A stretch of DNA of 36,698 nucleotides from Verrucomicrobiota bacterium (GCA_016198745.1 JACQHZ010000199.1:1-36698); one strand, 5' to 3'. Shown: positions 19,227-28,791, counted from the first letter of the stretch. Notes: generated by a model from the letters alone, not told the origin. Translations and numbers: made by a program.

Positions 19227-20332
19227 AAATCAAGCACGTCACCCACCACGTCCTCGCGGATTACCGCGGGAAGCAACTGTCGGATTTTGCGGGCGATCCG
19301 TACGAGTTGAAAGCGAACAACCCGGAGTGTTTCAACAACCTGGTGGCCTTTTGCTGTCTGTTGCACCATCCTGATGGTTGCTTGTACTGCGGCCTGACCC
19401 GCTTCAACGGCGACATCCTTTACCGTTTCGATGTGCGGACGAAACAGTTTGAATCGCTGGGCTACCAGCGGGTTAGCGAGCTATTCGAGTGCAAGATTCA
19501 CCGCTCCCTGGAACTCGCGTCGGATGGCGCGATCTACGGGGCGACCGCCGGCTTGCATTTCGAGAACCGTCGTCTGGAAGCGCCGGGCGGCGCCCTCTTC
19601 CGCTACGACCCGAAAAGCAAGCAACTGCGCAAGTTGACGGTACCCGTGCCGCACGACTATATCCAGACGATCACGCTGGATGAACGCCGGCGCCTGATCT
19701 ATGGACAAACCTACCCCGTCTTTAAGTTTTTTGTGTATCACCTCGATGACGGCACGGTGGAGAACTACGACTACACGGGCAGCATCTCGCACATCAGCGC
19801 AATCGACGACCGCGGGTGTTACTGGTCAACCTGGAATGGCGTGCAACACTGGTTGTACAAGTATTGTCCGGACCAGCGGAAAATCCATTGGTTCAAACAC
19901 AGCCTGCCGAACGCGCGGTGCGATTCGAACATCATGTATCCCAATGCCGGTCCCATTGACTGCATGATTAACGGCGGCGATGGTTGGCTCTATGTCGGAA
20001 CCTGCGGCGGATCGCTTTGCCGGCTCCACGCGGAAAGCGCGGCGGTCGAATACCTCGGCCACCCCGCGCCCACGCGACGGTTGCCCGCGCTGAAGAAATT
20101 TCGCGACCACCTTCTGATCGGCTGTTGTGGCGACGAGGATGGCGGTTGTCTTTTCACGTATGACACCCGCGCCCGGCATTTCGAGGCGCTCGGCCCGATC
20201 ATCGACAGCCAAACCGGCCTGCCGCTGTATCGCACGCACGACCTGGCGATCGGTCCGGATGGGCGGGTCTATGTCGGCGAAACGGACGTGCCCACGCGGT
20301 CGGGTTACCTGTGGGAAGTGGAACTCGAGTAG
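19223..20332 (+). CDS. Beta-propeller-like protein
   Basis: Repeated blades such as GCLYCGLTRFNGDILYRFDVRTKQFESLG, GALFRYDPKSKQLRKLTVPVP, GWLYVGTCGGSLCRLHAESAAVEYLG, GRVYVGETD. Confidence 0.65.
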   Translation: MKIKHVTHHVLADYRGKQLSDFAGDPYELKANNPECFNNLVAFCCLLHHPDGCLYCGLTRFNGDILYRFDVRTKQFESLGYQRVSELFECKIHRSLELASDGAIYGATAGLHFENRRLEAPGGALFRYDPKSKQLRKLTVPVPHDYIQTITLDERRRLIYGQTYPVFKFFVYHLDDGTVENYDYTGSISHISAIDDRGCYWSTWNGVQHWLYKYCPDQRKIHWFKHSLPNARCDSNIMYPNAGPIDCMINGGDGWLYVGTCGGSLCRLHAESAAVEYLGHPAPTRRLPALKKFRDHLLIGCCGDEDGGCLFTYDTRARHFEALGPIIDSQTGLPLYRTHDLAIGPDGRVYVGETDVPTRSGYLWEVELE

Positions 20333-20368
20333 AACCGTTGAAAAACAATCACAAAGAAGGAACTGACG

Positions 20369-22381
20369 ATGAAACATCCAATCTTCCTGGCGCAATCTGT
20401 CTTGCTCACGGCCATCCTGCAAACGGCGCTGACGGCGAGTCTTGACGCTGTCCCGCCTTGGGATGAAAAAAAAAAGACGCTTGAGCCTCAGGACGTTGAT
20501 CGCTTATTCGTGGGCGACCTGTATCCTCCCACCATGCCTCTGGGCGAAAGCCTCTGTCCATGGCAAGTGAACGACGCGCTCCTGGCAGAGGCGCAAACCG
20601 ACGGCGTGATGCAGGTGGATGCGGAGACGACGTTGAATGGCCAGCCCACGCTGCGCCTCCAGGCCGCAGAGGGGCAAACCGCTTGCGGCGCAACCTGGGT
20701 CAAGCCGGTCGAGGAAGGCCGCACGTACCGTTTTGCCGCCGTGGCGCGCCGCGCGCCGCCGGCGGAACCGAAAGAGGGTCAGCCGTTCGGCGGATGCCGG
20801 CTGCGGTTGACCTGGCGGGACGAGGCCGGGAAGTTGATCCTCACCCGGGACCGGTTGGAGGCGCGCACTTCCAATGAAACCGCGTGGATGCAGGTGGAGG
20901 CGGTCGGTCTGACGCCTTCCGGTGCGCGGCAGGCGGCGCTGGCGATCGAGGGCGTGTGCCAGCCCGGCGAAAGCTTCGCCCTGGGAGATTTCCGGTGGGG
21001 TCCCGTCCAGATGGCGCCGGTGGAAGTCACCCTCTTCCCACGCGTCCTGTTGTCGCGCGCGGAGCCTTTGACCATCCGGATCGCGCGCTCGCACGTATCC
21101 AGCGTGACCGCCGACGGGACGATGCGGATTGAACTGGTCGGCGCGGACGGGAAGGTTCATCGCCAGTGGCGCGAGAAACGGCTCGTCACCCTGCCGTGGA
21201 CACGAACCATTCAGCTTCCCAAGGATGCCCCGACCGACGAACAGTTTTGGGTGCGGGTTGCCATTGAACCGGTCAAGCCGTATCCCGGCGCGCAAGGCTG
21301 GCAATGGCGCGAACCGGTGTTTGCCGGTTCGAGGGCCGAAGGGCCAGCGCGCTTGAAGGACGAACGGTTCGTGTTCCAGGGAAGGAAACGATTCCTGATC
21401 GGCGCCTACCACGCGCAGCCGGAGGATTACGCCGTCCTCAAGGCTGCCGGGTTCAACGCGATCCTCGCCAAAGCCGGTCCGGTTGCCGAGGCCACGCAGA
21501 AGCTGGATGCGCTCCACGCGGCCGGGATGGCGGGGCTGTTCGACCCCGGCAATCGGTTCCGCGGCCACCAGGCGCGCACCAGGGAATTGGCCGCCGCGAT
21601 TGGCAGCCACCCGGCGCTCGCCGCCTGGGTGCTGTGCGATGAGCCGACCCGGCACGGGGTCGGCCCCCGCGAATGCGCCTGGGCCTGCGAGTGGCTCAAG
21701 TCGCTCACGCCGGAAATTCCGGTGTTCCTCAACGACACCGGTCCCTACCAGTTTCACCGCTTCATTTCCACGGTGGACGTGTTCAGCGCCGACCCGTATC
21801 CCGTGGCCACCAAGTCAAAAGAGGAGATCACTGCGGATCCACCACTGGACATGGTGACCCGCTGGATGACCCTCATCCGGAACGCCAAACCATCCGGCCG
21901 GGCGTTCGTCGGCGTCATCGGCTCGTACGCCGGCGAAAACACACGCGCTCCGACGGACCTCGAACTCAAGAACATGGCCTGGCAGGTTGTCGCCGGCGGC
22001 GCGGCGGGTTTGAAATACTATTCGATCCGCGATCCGGATTGGTATCTGCCCAAGGAGCCGCTGTTCAAAACCGTGGCGGAAATCAACCGGGATCTCCAGG
22101 CGCTCGAGCCGTGGCTGATCACCCGGCCGCTCGCGTCGGACGAAGCGCCGATCCAGGCTCAGGCGGACCTCCCGGACGCGCTCGTCGCCGCCACCTGGGA
22201 AAGCGAAGGCCGGTATCTCCTGCTGCTGGTCAATCTGGAGCGAACCGAACGCAAGGTGTCGTTTCGGAAGAGCGGTCCGGCGGAGGATGCCAAGTGCATG
22301 TTGGACAATGGCCGTGCGTTTCCCCGCCGAGTCACCCTCAAGCCCCTGGAGACGGTCTGGCACCGGTTCAAGGTTGATTAG
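20369..22381 (+). CDS. Secreted glycoside hydrolase-like (TIM-barrel) protein
   Basis: N-terminal signal-like segment; KRFLIGAYHAQPEDYAVLKAAGFNAILAKAG, HPALAAWVLCDEPTRHG, TVDVFSADPYPVATKSKEE, QVVAGGAAGLKYYSIRDPDW. Confidence 0.7.
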   Translation: MKHPIFLAQSVLLTAILQTALTASLDAVPPWDEKKKTLEPQDVDRLFVGDLYPPTMPLGESLCPWQVNDALLAEAQTDGVMQVDAETTLNGQPTLRLQAAEGQTACGATWVKPVEEGRTYRFAAVARRAPPAEPKEGQPFGGCRLRLTWRDEAGKLILTRDRLEARTSNETAWMQVEAVGLTPSGARQAALAIEGVCQPGESFALGDFRWGPVQMAPVEVTLFPRVLLSRAEPLTIRIARSHVSSVTADGTMRIELVGADGKVHRQWREKRLVTLPWTRTIQLPKDAPTDEQFWVRVAIEPVKPYPGAQGWQWREPVFAGSRAEGPARLKDERFVFQGRKRFLIGAYHAQPEDYAVLKAAGFNAILAKAGPVAEATQKLDALHAAGMAGLFDPGNRFRGHQARTRELAAAIGSHPALAAWVLCDEPTRHGVGPRECAWACEWLKSLTPEIPVFLNDTGPYQFHRFISTVDVFSADPYPVATKSKEEITADPPLDMVTRWMTLIRNAKPSGRAFVGVIGSYAGENTRAPTDLELKNMAWQVVAGGAAGLKYYSIRDPDWYLPKEPLFKTVAEINRDLQALEPWLITRPLASDEAPIQAQADLPDALVAATWESEGRYLLLLVNLERTERKVSFRKSGPAEDAKCMLDNGRAFPRRVTLKPLETVWHRFKVD

Positions 22382-22414
22382 GGACTGTTATGAAATAACA
22401 TATACAAGTTTAGT

Positions 22415-22479
22415 GTGTGGCATAGCCGCCCCCGGCTGTGGTTCCCCTCGATGCACAGCCGGGGGCGGCTGTGCCACAT
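22415..22479. repeat. Long inverted repeat/hairpin downstream of the 20369-22381 CDS
   Basis: gtgtggcatagccgcccccggctgtg (22415-22440) and cacagccgggggcggctgtgccacat (22454-22479): 26-nt arms, 2 mismatches, 13-nt loop; no following T tract. Confidence 0.9.
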
Positions 22480-22588
22480 TCCCCCATGTTGTAAAGGTTA
22501 TTATTTAATGGCCCTTAGCGCCCATCACACGCCGTCGCTTGCGGGTCTGAGGTAGCCCTTCGCCAGGCCGCCCCTCCCGACCCCATCG

Positions 22589-22719
22589 GTGTTAATTAAG
22601 GCGCTGTTTTCTTAATCGTAATCGTAATCCTGCTCGAAATCTCTTCTGTGCCAATGGTTGAGAAGATTAAGATTACGAGTAAGATTAAGAAAATGACCGT
22701 AGGTGCGCTAACTTAACAC
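22589..22719. repeat. Nested inverted repeat, MITE-like intergenic element
   Basis: Inner ttttcttaatcgtaatcgtaatc (22607-22629)/gattacgagtaagattaagaaaa (22671-22693), 2 mismatches; outer gtgttaattaaggcgc (22589-22604)/gcgctaacttaacac (22705-22719), imperfect. Confidence 0.8.
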
Positions 22720-22721
22720 GC

Positions 22722-23450
22722 ATGCTCCCGACCCTCATGACCACCCCTTTCGCCGCCATCATCGAACGTCCCATCCCGCCCGTTGCGGGGATCGACCTGG
22801 AGCAGGCGCTGAACTACGTGGACAGCCGCGGGCTGCCTCTGGAGTGGTTTTATACGTCGTTCACCTGTCCGCGCACCTTCTACCGTCCCGGCTCGCGTCC
22901 GCAACTGGCGGAATTCATCCAGCGTCAGAATCTCGATCATGGCCGGAATGTGGCGACGGTGCGGGCGGTGCTCCAGGCAGTCAACCAGGGTGTCCGGCAT
23001 GCCTGCTTTTTGAACCGCCCCGTGCCGGCGGACCGCGGTCTCACGGAAGAAGGCCTGCTGGAATCCAGCTGCGGCTGGTGCAATGAACAGGCCCGGGTCG
23101 CGGTGGCGCTGTCCCAGGTGGTCGGCATTCCGTCGCGCCTCGTGTTCGCCAGCATGAAGACCGGACGGGGCCACGTGATGTCGGAGTTCTATATGGACGA
23201 GCGCTGGGCCTTGGCGGACCAGACGATCGGCTTCCTGTTCCAGACCCCTGCGGGCGAAACCGCCAACGTCCTCACGATCCGGACCGCGCCCGCCCTGGCG
23301 GACGAGATCAACGCGTTTTACCGGGAGGCGCTGCTGGCAACCCGGCCGCTGGCGCCGAACCCCGCGCAGTGGGACGAAAGCTTCACCTACATCCACAAGC
23401 CGCTGGAGCTTTTCCACCACGTCGGCTACTGCAACTACTTCGTGCATTGA
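22722..23450 (+). CDS. Transglutaminase-like domain protein
   Basis: SSCGWCNEQARVAVALSQVVGIPSRLVFASMKTGRGHVMSEFYMDERWALADQTIG: Cys, His and Asp in transglutaminase-like order. Confidence 0.8.
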   Translation: MLPTLMTTPFAAIIERPIPPVAGIDLEQALNYVDSRGLPLEWFYTSFTCPRTFYRPGSRPQLAEFIQRQNLDHGRNVATVRAVLQAVNQGVRHACFLNRPVPADRGLTEEGLLESSCGWCNEQARVAVALSQVVGIPSRLVFASMKTGRGHVMSEFYMDERWALADQTIGFLFQTPAGETANVLTIRTAPALADEINAFYREALLATRPLAPNPAQWDESFTYIHKPLELFHHVGYCNYFVH

Positions 23451-23467
23451 CTGATCGGGCCAAACCA

Positions 23468-24937
23468 ATGATGCAACCAACGCCGCATCTCCTGGACAAG
23501 CGCAGCCCCAAAGGGATGGAGATCTACCAGTTGACTGGCGAACCAACGATCCCGTCGGCCCATGTGTACATGGAGGCCCAGATTTTCACGCCGGACTCGA
23601 AGCGGTTCGTGCTGCATCGCTCCGCCCATGCCCACGGCAGCGACCCGCATGATCCGGAGCACCGGTACCTGCTGTGCGATCTGGAGAACAACGGCCGGCT
23701 CACGCCCCTGACCGAGGAAACGGGCGCGACCGCGCCGTCCGTGACGCCGGACGGCAAGCACCTGTACTACTTCGCCAACGAAACGGAGGTGGGTGGCGGA
23801 CGGTTGATCCTCAAGCGAGTCAACCTCGACGGCACCGACCGGCAGACCATCCTGGCGGTGGACGCGCCCTTGCCGGGCACGCGGTTTCGTCCCAGCCGGA
23901 TCCCCCCCCTTTCCACGATTTCCTCGGACGGCAAACGGCTGGCGTTGCCGGCCTTCCTTGGCGACGGACGGACGGAGGATCCGCCCTGGGGCCTGATGGT
24001 GTTCGATCTGGAAAAGGCCCGCGTGGCGCTCATTCTGCACGGGACGACATGGGGCAATCTTCATCCTCAATACAGCCGCTCGCACGACCCGGAGCGCGCG
24101 CATGACCTTCTCATCCAGGAAGACCATGGCAACCGGTATGCGCCGGACGGCCAGGTGCTCCAGCGCCATGCGGCTGCGATTGATCAAGACCCCCGGCGTT
24201 GTGAAGAGGCTGACGTCCTGGGCCTTGCCCCGGCGCAGAGTTACTCGGGGCTGGCGGCGGACATCCACGTCATTCGCGACGACGGGACGAACCTCCGGAC
24301 CATGCCGTGGGGGCGGGACGGCAACGAGAAATGCCAGGGGCACCAATGCTGGCGGGGACGCAACGAATGGGCCATCACGTCCACCATGACCCATCGGCCG
24401 AACAGCTACAGCCTGATTGAGTCACTGGCCGTGCCCGTCGCCGGCCATGCCGGAGCGCGCGCGCCGGGCGGAATTCGCAACGTGCTGAGCCGGGAGATTT
24501 GCCAGCCGTGGTTCTATCACTTCGCGACGGACATCGAAGGCCATCGGTTCATCAGCGACGCCATGCCTCCCGGTCAGCCGGCCGAAATCCACTTTGGCGC
24601 GCTGGGCGAACCCGGCCGGGACCCGCTACGTCTGCGTCGTGTGCTCACCGCACGCGGCCCGGTCCGCAAGGAAACCCAGATGCATCCCTTCCTGTCGCCG
24701 GACGGCAAACTGGGTTTCTTCAACTCGGACGAGTCGGGAATCCTTCAGGCCTACCTGATCAAGGGGCTTGATGCCCTGCCGCTCAATCACGACGCCTTTG
24801 TCAGGGTGGTGCGGCAGGCACTGAGAAGCGCACCGGTTGTTGAGGTTTTAGCCGCCAAACCTAATCGCTACGTGATACCGACGTTTCTTCGTTCAAATCG
24901 TAATGGCCGGGTGACTCCGAAAAAATCGCGCAACTGA
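23468..24937 (+). CDS. Oligogalacturonate lyase-like (PL22/TolB-like beta-propeller) protein; 3' end may be disrupted
   Basis: IFTPDSKRFVLHRS, PSVTPDGKHLYYFANE, STISSDGKRLALPAF, GNLHPQYSRSHDP, NEKCQGHQCWRG, HPFLSPDGKLGFFNSDESG. Confidence 0.7.
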   Translation: MMQPTPHLLDKRSPKGMEIYQLTGEPTIPSAHVYMEAQIFTPDSKRFVLHRSAHAHGSDPHDPEHRYLLCDLENNGRLTPLTEETGATAPSVTPDGKHLYYFANETEVGGGRLILKRVNLDGTDRQTILAVDAPLPGTRFRPSRIPPLSTISSDGKRLALPAFLGDGRTEDPPWGLMVFDLEKARVALILHGTTWGNLHPQYSRSHDPERAHDLLIQEDHGNRYAPDGQVLQRHAAAIDQDPRRCEEADVLGLAPAQSYSGLAADIHVIRDDGTNLRTMPWGRDGNEKCQGHQCWRGRNEWAITSTMTHRPNSYSLIESLAVPVAGHAGARAPGGIRNVLSREICQPWFYHFATDIEGHRFISDAMPPGQPAEIHFGALGEPGRDPLRLRRVLTARGPVRKETQMHPFLSPDGKLGFFNSDESGILQAYLIKGLDALPLNHDAFVRVVRQALRSAPVVEVLAAKPNRYVIPTFLRSNRNGRVTPKKSRN

Positions 24938-25047
24938 AAATCATCCTTCCTCTCGCCGGACTCATCATAAAGCGATCTCTCAAATGTGGCGACCAAGTTG
25001 CCGCCATTCGCCACAAAGTTCCTGATGCGCGCGACGCGCGCATCTTC
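24921..25047 (-). pseudogene. Fragment of a GHL6-like gene (trimerisation-like domain)
   Basis: Minus-strand RVARIRNFVANGGNLVATFERSLYDESGERKDDFQLRDFFGV closely matches DDVARIRNFVAKGGDLVATFESSLYDESGARRDDFQLRDLFGV of the 10277 gene. Confidence 0.85.
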
Positions 25048-25101
25048 TGCCTGGTCTCCGACGGCGAATTGCACGAGGACGCGACCTGGGAGGCGGCAAT
25101 G
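25036..25101 (+). pseudogene. Short transketolase-like N-terminal (TPP-binding) fragment
   Basis: Frame +1 reads ARIFCLVSDGELHEDATWEAAMG, resembling the transketolase (V)(F)CLxGDGELxEGxxWEAAM motif. Confidence 0.6.
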
Positions 25102-25540
25102 GGGCTTGATCCAGCAGATGCTCGTGTACGGACGAAACAAGGAATCCACCGACAGCGTGCTCGCCACCTTCCTGCCGCTCGGCCTCGCGGACAACCTCTG
25201 GCACGGCTGGATTGACGAGCAGCGGCTGAAGCAGGTCTGGGCGATCCAGGATGCGTTTCATTGCGAGGAGGCGGAGTTCGTGCCGTATTGGGACTCCGCG
25301 CGCGAGGTGACGACCTCGCCTGAATTGAAGACGTTGGTCACAAGTGTGTGGCGTCGAAACGACAAGCGGCTGGCGGCGGTCTGCAACCTCGGCGAGCAAG
25401 CGTGCAAAACCACCCTTCAACCGAAGAGAGCGGTCCAGTCGGCGGTGGACGCCGAGACGCACAGCCCCGTTCTCGTGCGAGACGGGCGCGTGCAAATCGT
25501 TGTTCCCGAAAAAAGTTGGAAGATGATCGTGTTGGAATGA
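25102..25540 (+). pseudogene. C-terminal fragment of a large glycoside hydrolase-like gene
   Basis: LIQQMLVYGRNKESTDSVLATFLPLGLADNLWHGWIDEQRLKQVWAIQDAFHCEEAEFVPYWDS...VQIVVPEKSWKMIVLE; no recognisable start or N-terminal domain. Confidence 0.65.
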
Positions 25541-25604
25541 AATGACAAACTATAACTTCTCAGGTTGCCAGGGTTCAGGGGTTCAGCGGTTGATAATCAC
25601 AGAG

Positions 25605-26102
25605 ATGAAAGCGGCAATCCTCCACAAGCCGGGCGAGTTGGAAATCGCCGGCATCCCCACGCCGCGCCCCAACGATTATCAGACGTTGGCACGCATGGAG
25701 GCGTGCGGGGTTTGCTCCGGAACAGACACGCACATCTGCGAAGGCACGATGCCGTTCCCGATTGATTACCCGAGCGTGTTCGGCCACGAGGGCGTGGGTA
25801 CGGTTGTGGAAACGGGCCGACGCGTCTGCCGATACAAATTCGGCGACCGCGTTCTCCGTCCGTGCGCCATCTATCCGGGCCAGTGGGTGAACGGTCTGGG
25901 GTCGAGTTGGGGCAGCTACGCCGAGTACGGCCTCGTCACCGATCTCGACAGATGGCGCGAGGAACAAACCAACCCCGGCATCAAACGCAATACCTGCCGC
26001 ATCATTATTGAGGCCGGCGGCGCGTGCAAAAACCGCGTTGGCTGGAATGGGGAAAGAGCCCGCACAAAGAGTATTGCAGTTTTCGTGCGAAGGGATTATT
26101 AA
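25605..26102 (+). pseudogene. Truncated zinc-dependent alcohol dehydrogenase (GroES-like domain only)
   Basis: MKAAILHKPGELEIAGIPTPRPNDYQTLARMEACGVCSGTDTHICEGTMPFPIDYPSVFGHEGVGTVVETGRRVCRYKFGDRVLRP...; the Rossmann half is missing and the sequence becomes unrelated after about 25950. Confidence 0.75.
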
Positions 26103-26126
26103 GTTGCGACAGGATTGTCTCGCCTC

Positions 26127-26636
26127 ATGAATTCTTCATCCAGCGTCACCTACGACTCGAAAATCGAGGGCAACCTCGTGGTCACGAGCGCCAACGCGGC
26201 GATCAACTGGGTGCGGAAAAATTCGCTTTGGCCCATGCCGTTGGGACTGGCCTGTTGCGCCATCGAACTGATGGCCGCCGGCGCCGCGCGCTTCGACATC
26301 GCCCGCTTCGGGGCGGAGGTGATGCGGTTCTCGCCGCGACAGGCCGATCTTCTGATTGTGTCCGGCACGGTGACGTACAAGATGGCCGCCGCCGCAAAAA
26401 GAATCTACGACCAGATGCCTTCCCCCAAGTGGGTGATCGCCATGGGCGCCTGCGCGTCCAGCGGCGGGATGTACCGCAGCTACGCGGTTCTCCAGGGCAT
26501 TGACCGCCTTTTGCCGGTGGACGTTTATATCTCCGGTTGTCCTCCGCGACCGGAGGCCCTGCTGGATGGCTTGATGAAAATCCAGAAAAAGATCGAATCC
26601 GAACCCGCCCTGCGGCGGCTCAAGGTGGCTTTATGA
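26127..26636 (+). CDS. nuoB: NADH-quinone oxidoreductase subunit B
   Basis: [76 protein letters not shown]; all four cluster N2 cysteines present. Confidence 0.93.
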   Translation: MNSSSSVTYDSKIEGNLVVTSANAAINWVRKNSLWPMPLGLACCAIELMAAGAARFDIARFGAEVMRFSPRQADLLIVSGTVTYKMAAAAKRIYDQMPSPKWVIAMGACASSGGMYRSYAVLQGIDRLLPVDVYISGCPPRPEALLDGLMKIQKKIESEPALRRLKVAL

Positions 26637-27676
26637 AAAATATGCGATTTCTGATTGTAATTTCATTCGTTTGGTCGGTTCTGTTGCTGTCCGCTGCAGA
26701 GGACCAGGACCCGTTCGACACTTTCACGGTCCAGCAAGCGCACGGCGACGCGTGCGAAATCAAATCGGCCGGCGCTTCTGCGTGGAAACCGGCAAAGGAG
26801 GGGGAAACCCACAAGGCGGGTTCCGCCGGACGGACCGGCAGCCAGAGCACGCTCACGGTTGCCTTTGATGCGAAAAACCGTTTTCGACTGCTGCCCAAGA
26901 CGGAAATCGTGATCCGAGTCAGCACGCGCGACGCGAAGTTCCGCAAGGTGGTGGACCTGACCATGAACAAGGGGGGTGTGGAAGTGGACCTGGGCGCGTT
27001 GCCTGAAAACTACCAGCTCAAGGTGCAAACCCCCACTGCCGTGTGCGGCGCGGTCGGGACAGAATTCACGGTGAACACCACCGACGATCAGAGCAACTTT
27101 TTTGTGTGCGAAAACGGAACCATCTTTGCACAATCCACCGAGGACGGAAGCTTCAGCGCGCCGACAATTGGCGCGGGACAATCGGTGAGGGCCGACCTTG
27201 CCCCCGGCAAGGAGAACTCTTATGGGCGCATCGAAACCAAAGGCGGAAAAATGCCTGTCGTGCTGGGGGCGGACGATCACCGGTTTGATGTTCAGGATGG
27301 CACAGTCTTCCTGGTTGCCCAGGCGTTCACCGAGAAGACCGACCAGGTGGCCCTGAAGGTGGAGAAGGGGGGCGTGAGCGACAAAGATAAAGATTACAAG
27401 GCGGGCTACTACGCCATTGACGGCAAGGAGGTCACCAATTTCTCTTCGGACAAGCAGGGAAAAGGTCCCGCCCTCGTGGAAGATTACCTGGTTGCAGCCA
27501 AAAAAGAGGGAAATACACGGACCAAATTGAAGCAGGCGGAGTCCCCCGATGAAAAGGAACGCCTGACGCGCGAACTCGATGATGCGGCCAAGAAAGCCAC
27601 GGAAAAGCGCCGGGCATTGTTCGAGTATCGAAAAGTCATCCGCGACGCCGTTCGCGGCAACATGCGGCTGCGTTGA
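26633..27676 (+). CDS. FecR-domain protein with signal peptide
   Basis: [93 protein letters not shown] overlap with nuoB. Confidence 0.85.
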   Translation: MKNMRFLIVISFVWSVLLLSAAEDQDPFDTFTVQQAHGDACEIKSAGASAWKPAKEGETHKAGSAGRTGSQSTLTVAFDAKNRFRLLPKTEIVIRVSTRDAKFRKVVDLTMNKGGVEVDLGALPENYQLKVQTPTAVCGAVGTEFTVNTTDDQSNFFVCENGTIFAQSTEDGSFSAPTIGAGQSVRADLAPGKENSYGRIETKGGKMPVVLGADDHRFDVQDGTVFLVAQAFTEKTDQVALKVEKGGVSDKDKDYKAGYYAIDGKEVTNFSSDKQGKGPALVEDYLVAAKKEGNTRTKLKQAESPDEKERLTRELDDAAKKATEKRRALFEYRKVIRDAVRGNMRLR

Positions 27677-27723
27677 GCCACAGCCGCGGTTGCAAGGGCT
27701 TGTCGGGCGGAAATTTGACCTTC

Positions 27724-27773
27724 GAAAAATTTCAAAAATTTTTATTGACGTTTATGGCGCGTTGAATTAAATA
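27724..27773 (+). promoter_or_regulatory. Candidate sigma70-type promoter with UP-like A/T tract
   Basis: A/T tract gaaaaatttcaaaaatttttat immediately upstream of TTGACG (27745-27750); -10 candidates TTAAAT (27767-27772, 16-nt spacer) or TAAATA (27768-27773, 17-nt spacer). Confidence 0.5.
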
Positions 27774-27810
27774 TGTGCGCACCAAGGAGAACCAACAACC
27801 TTTAACCATT

Positions 27811-28767
27811 ATGAAAACCAAACTCTGCAGTCTTCTTTTTGCGATCGTCATTCCTGCCGCGACGTGGGGATCCTGGGGGACAACCAACGTCATGAACAAT
27901 GCGGGCAGTGACAACACCACACCCGAACAGCAGACCGCCAACGCGGTGGCGCCGACGGTCAATCCAACCTTCAACCTGGTGAATTCGCTTTCATCCATGT
28001 TGAGCGCGCCCGGTCCTTCCAGCCCATTCATGCGTTCGGGGGGACAGAAAGGGTTGCAGTTCAAGGATCCGGTGGTGTCGCCCGGTTTCTCGTACCGCCG
28101 TTCCGATGACGGCGATCCGGGCGGGTTCGGCGGCAACGAAGTGGGCGGCGATCTGGCGGTGGACGCGGACATCTATGACGGTTTGATCACAGGATTGATT
28201 TATCAGCACCTGTATCGGGGGGCGGAAAACGCGGTGGGCACCAGCGAGCATCTCGATTCCAACGGTGTTTCGTTGTATTTCGCCAAGCGATTCAACAACC
28301 TTGTGAACGCCGGCTTGGCGTACAACTACGCCGGCACCGATCACAACCTGACTCGTAAGGTGGTCGCCAACCTGGACCGTGATTCCAATGGTTTCAGCGC
28401 CATCCTCGGGCTTAGCGACAAGAAAGGCAAATGGAACTGGTCAACCACGACGAGTTTCGGCTATGCCGCGGATGACTACGAACAGCAGAAGGACCTCGAC
28501 ACTGGTCGCTTCACATGGAGCGGCGGATTGGCGTATGATATCACCAAATACTTCACACTCGGCGCCACGTTCAATTATCACTTCTTCGTCTTTCAGGACG
28601 TCTTTCCCGGCGCCAAGATCCGCGATGACGACTACTGGACGGTTGGGCCGCAGTTCCAGTTCTTTCCCACGGATAATCTGACGGTCACGTTGGATTTCAA
28701 CACTGAGGAAGGATACGCCGGTGTCAGCGCCTACAACGCCCGCCTGGGGTTGAGCATCGCGTTCTAA
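27811..28767 (+). CDS. Beta-barrel outer membrane protein (autotransporter-barrel-like)
   Basis: Signal peptide MKTKLCSLLFAIVIPAATWG; alternating strands (DADIYDGLITGLIYQHLYRG, GVSLYFAKRFNNLVNAGLAYNYAG, YFTLGATFNYHFFVF) and terminal aromatic residue (ARLGLSIAF). Confidence 0.75.
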   Translation: MKTKLCSLLFAIVIPAATWGSWGTTNVMNNAGSDNTTPEQQTANAVAPTVNPTFNLVNSLSSMLSAPGPSSPFMRSGGQKGLQFKDPVVSPGFSYRRSDDGDPGGFGGNEVGGDLAVDADIYDGLITGLIYQHLYRGAENAVGTSEHLDSNGVSLYFAKRFNNLVNAGLAYNYAGTDHNLTRKVVANLDRDSNGFSAILGLSDKKGKWNWSTTTSFGYAADDYEQQKDLDTGRFTWSGGLAYDITKYFTLGATFNYHFFVFQDVFPGAKIRDDDYWTVGPQFQFFPTDNLTVTLDFNTEEGYAGVSAYNARLGLSIAF

Positions 28768-28791
28768 CCGGAATCCATCACCCGGCTTCAG

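Noticed and set aside
22415-22479. Intrinsic terminator for the 20369 gene
   Set aside because: Stable stem but no T run after it; better described as a dispersed inverted repeat.
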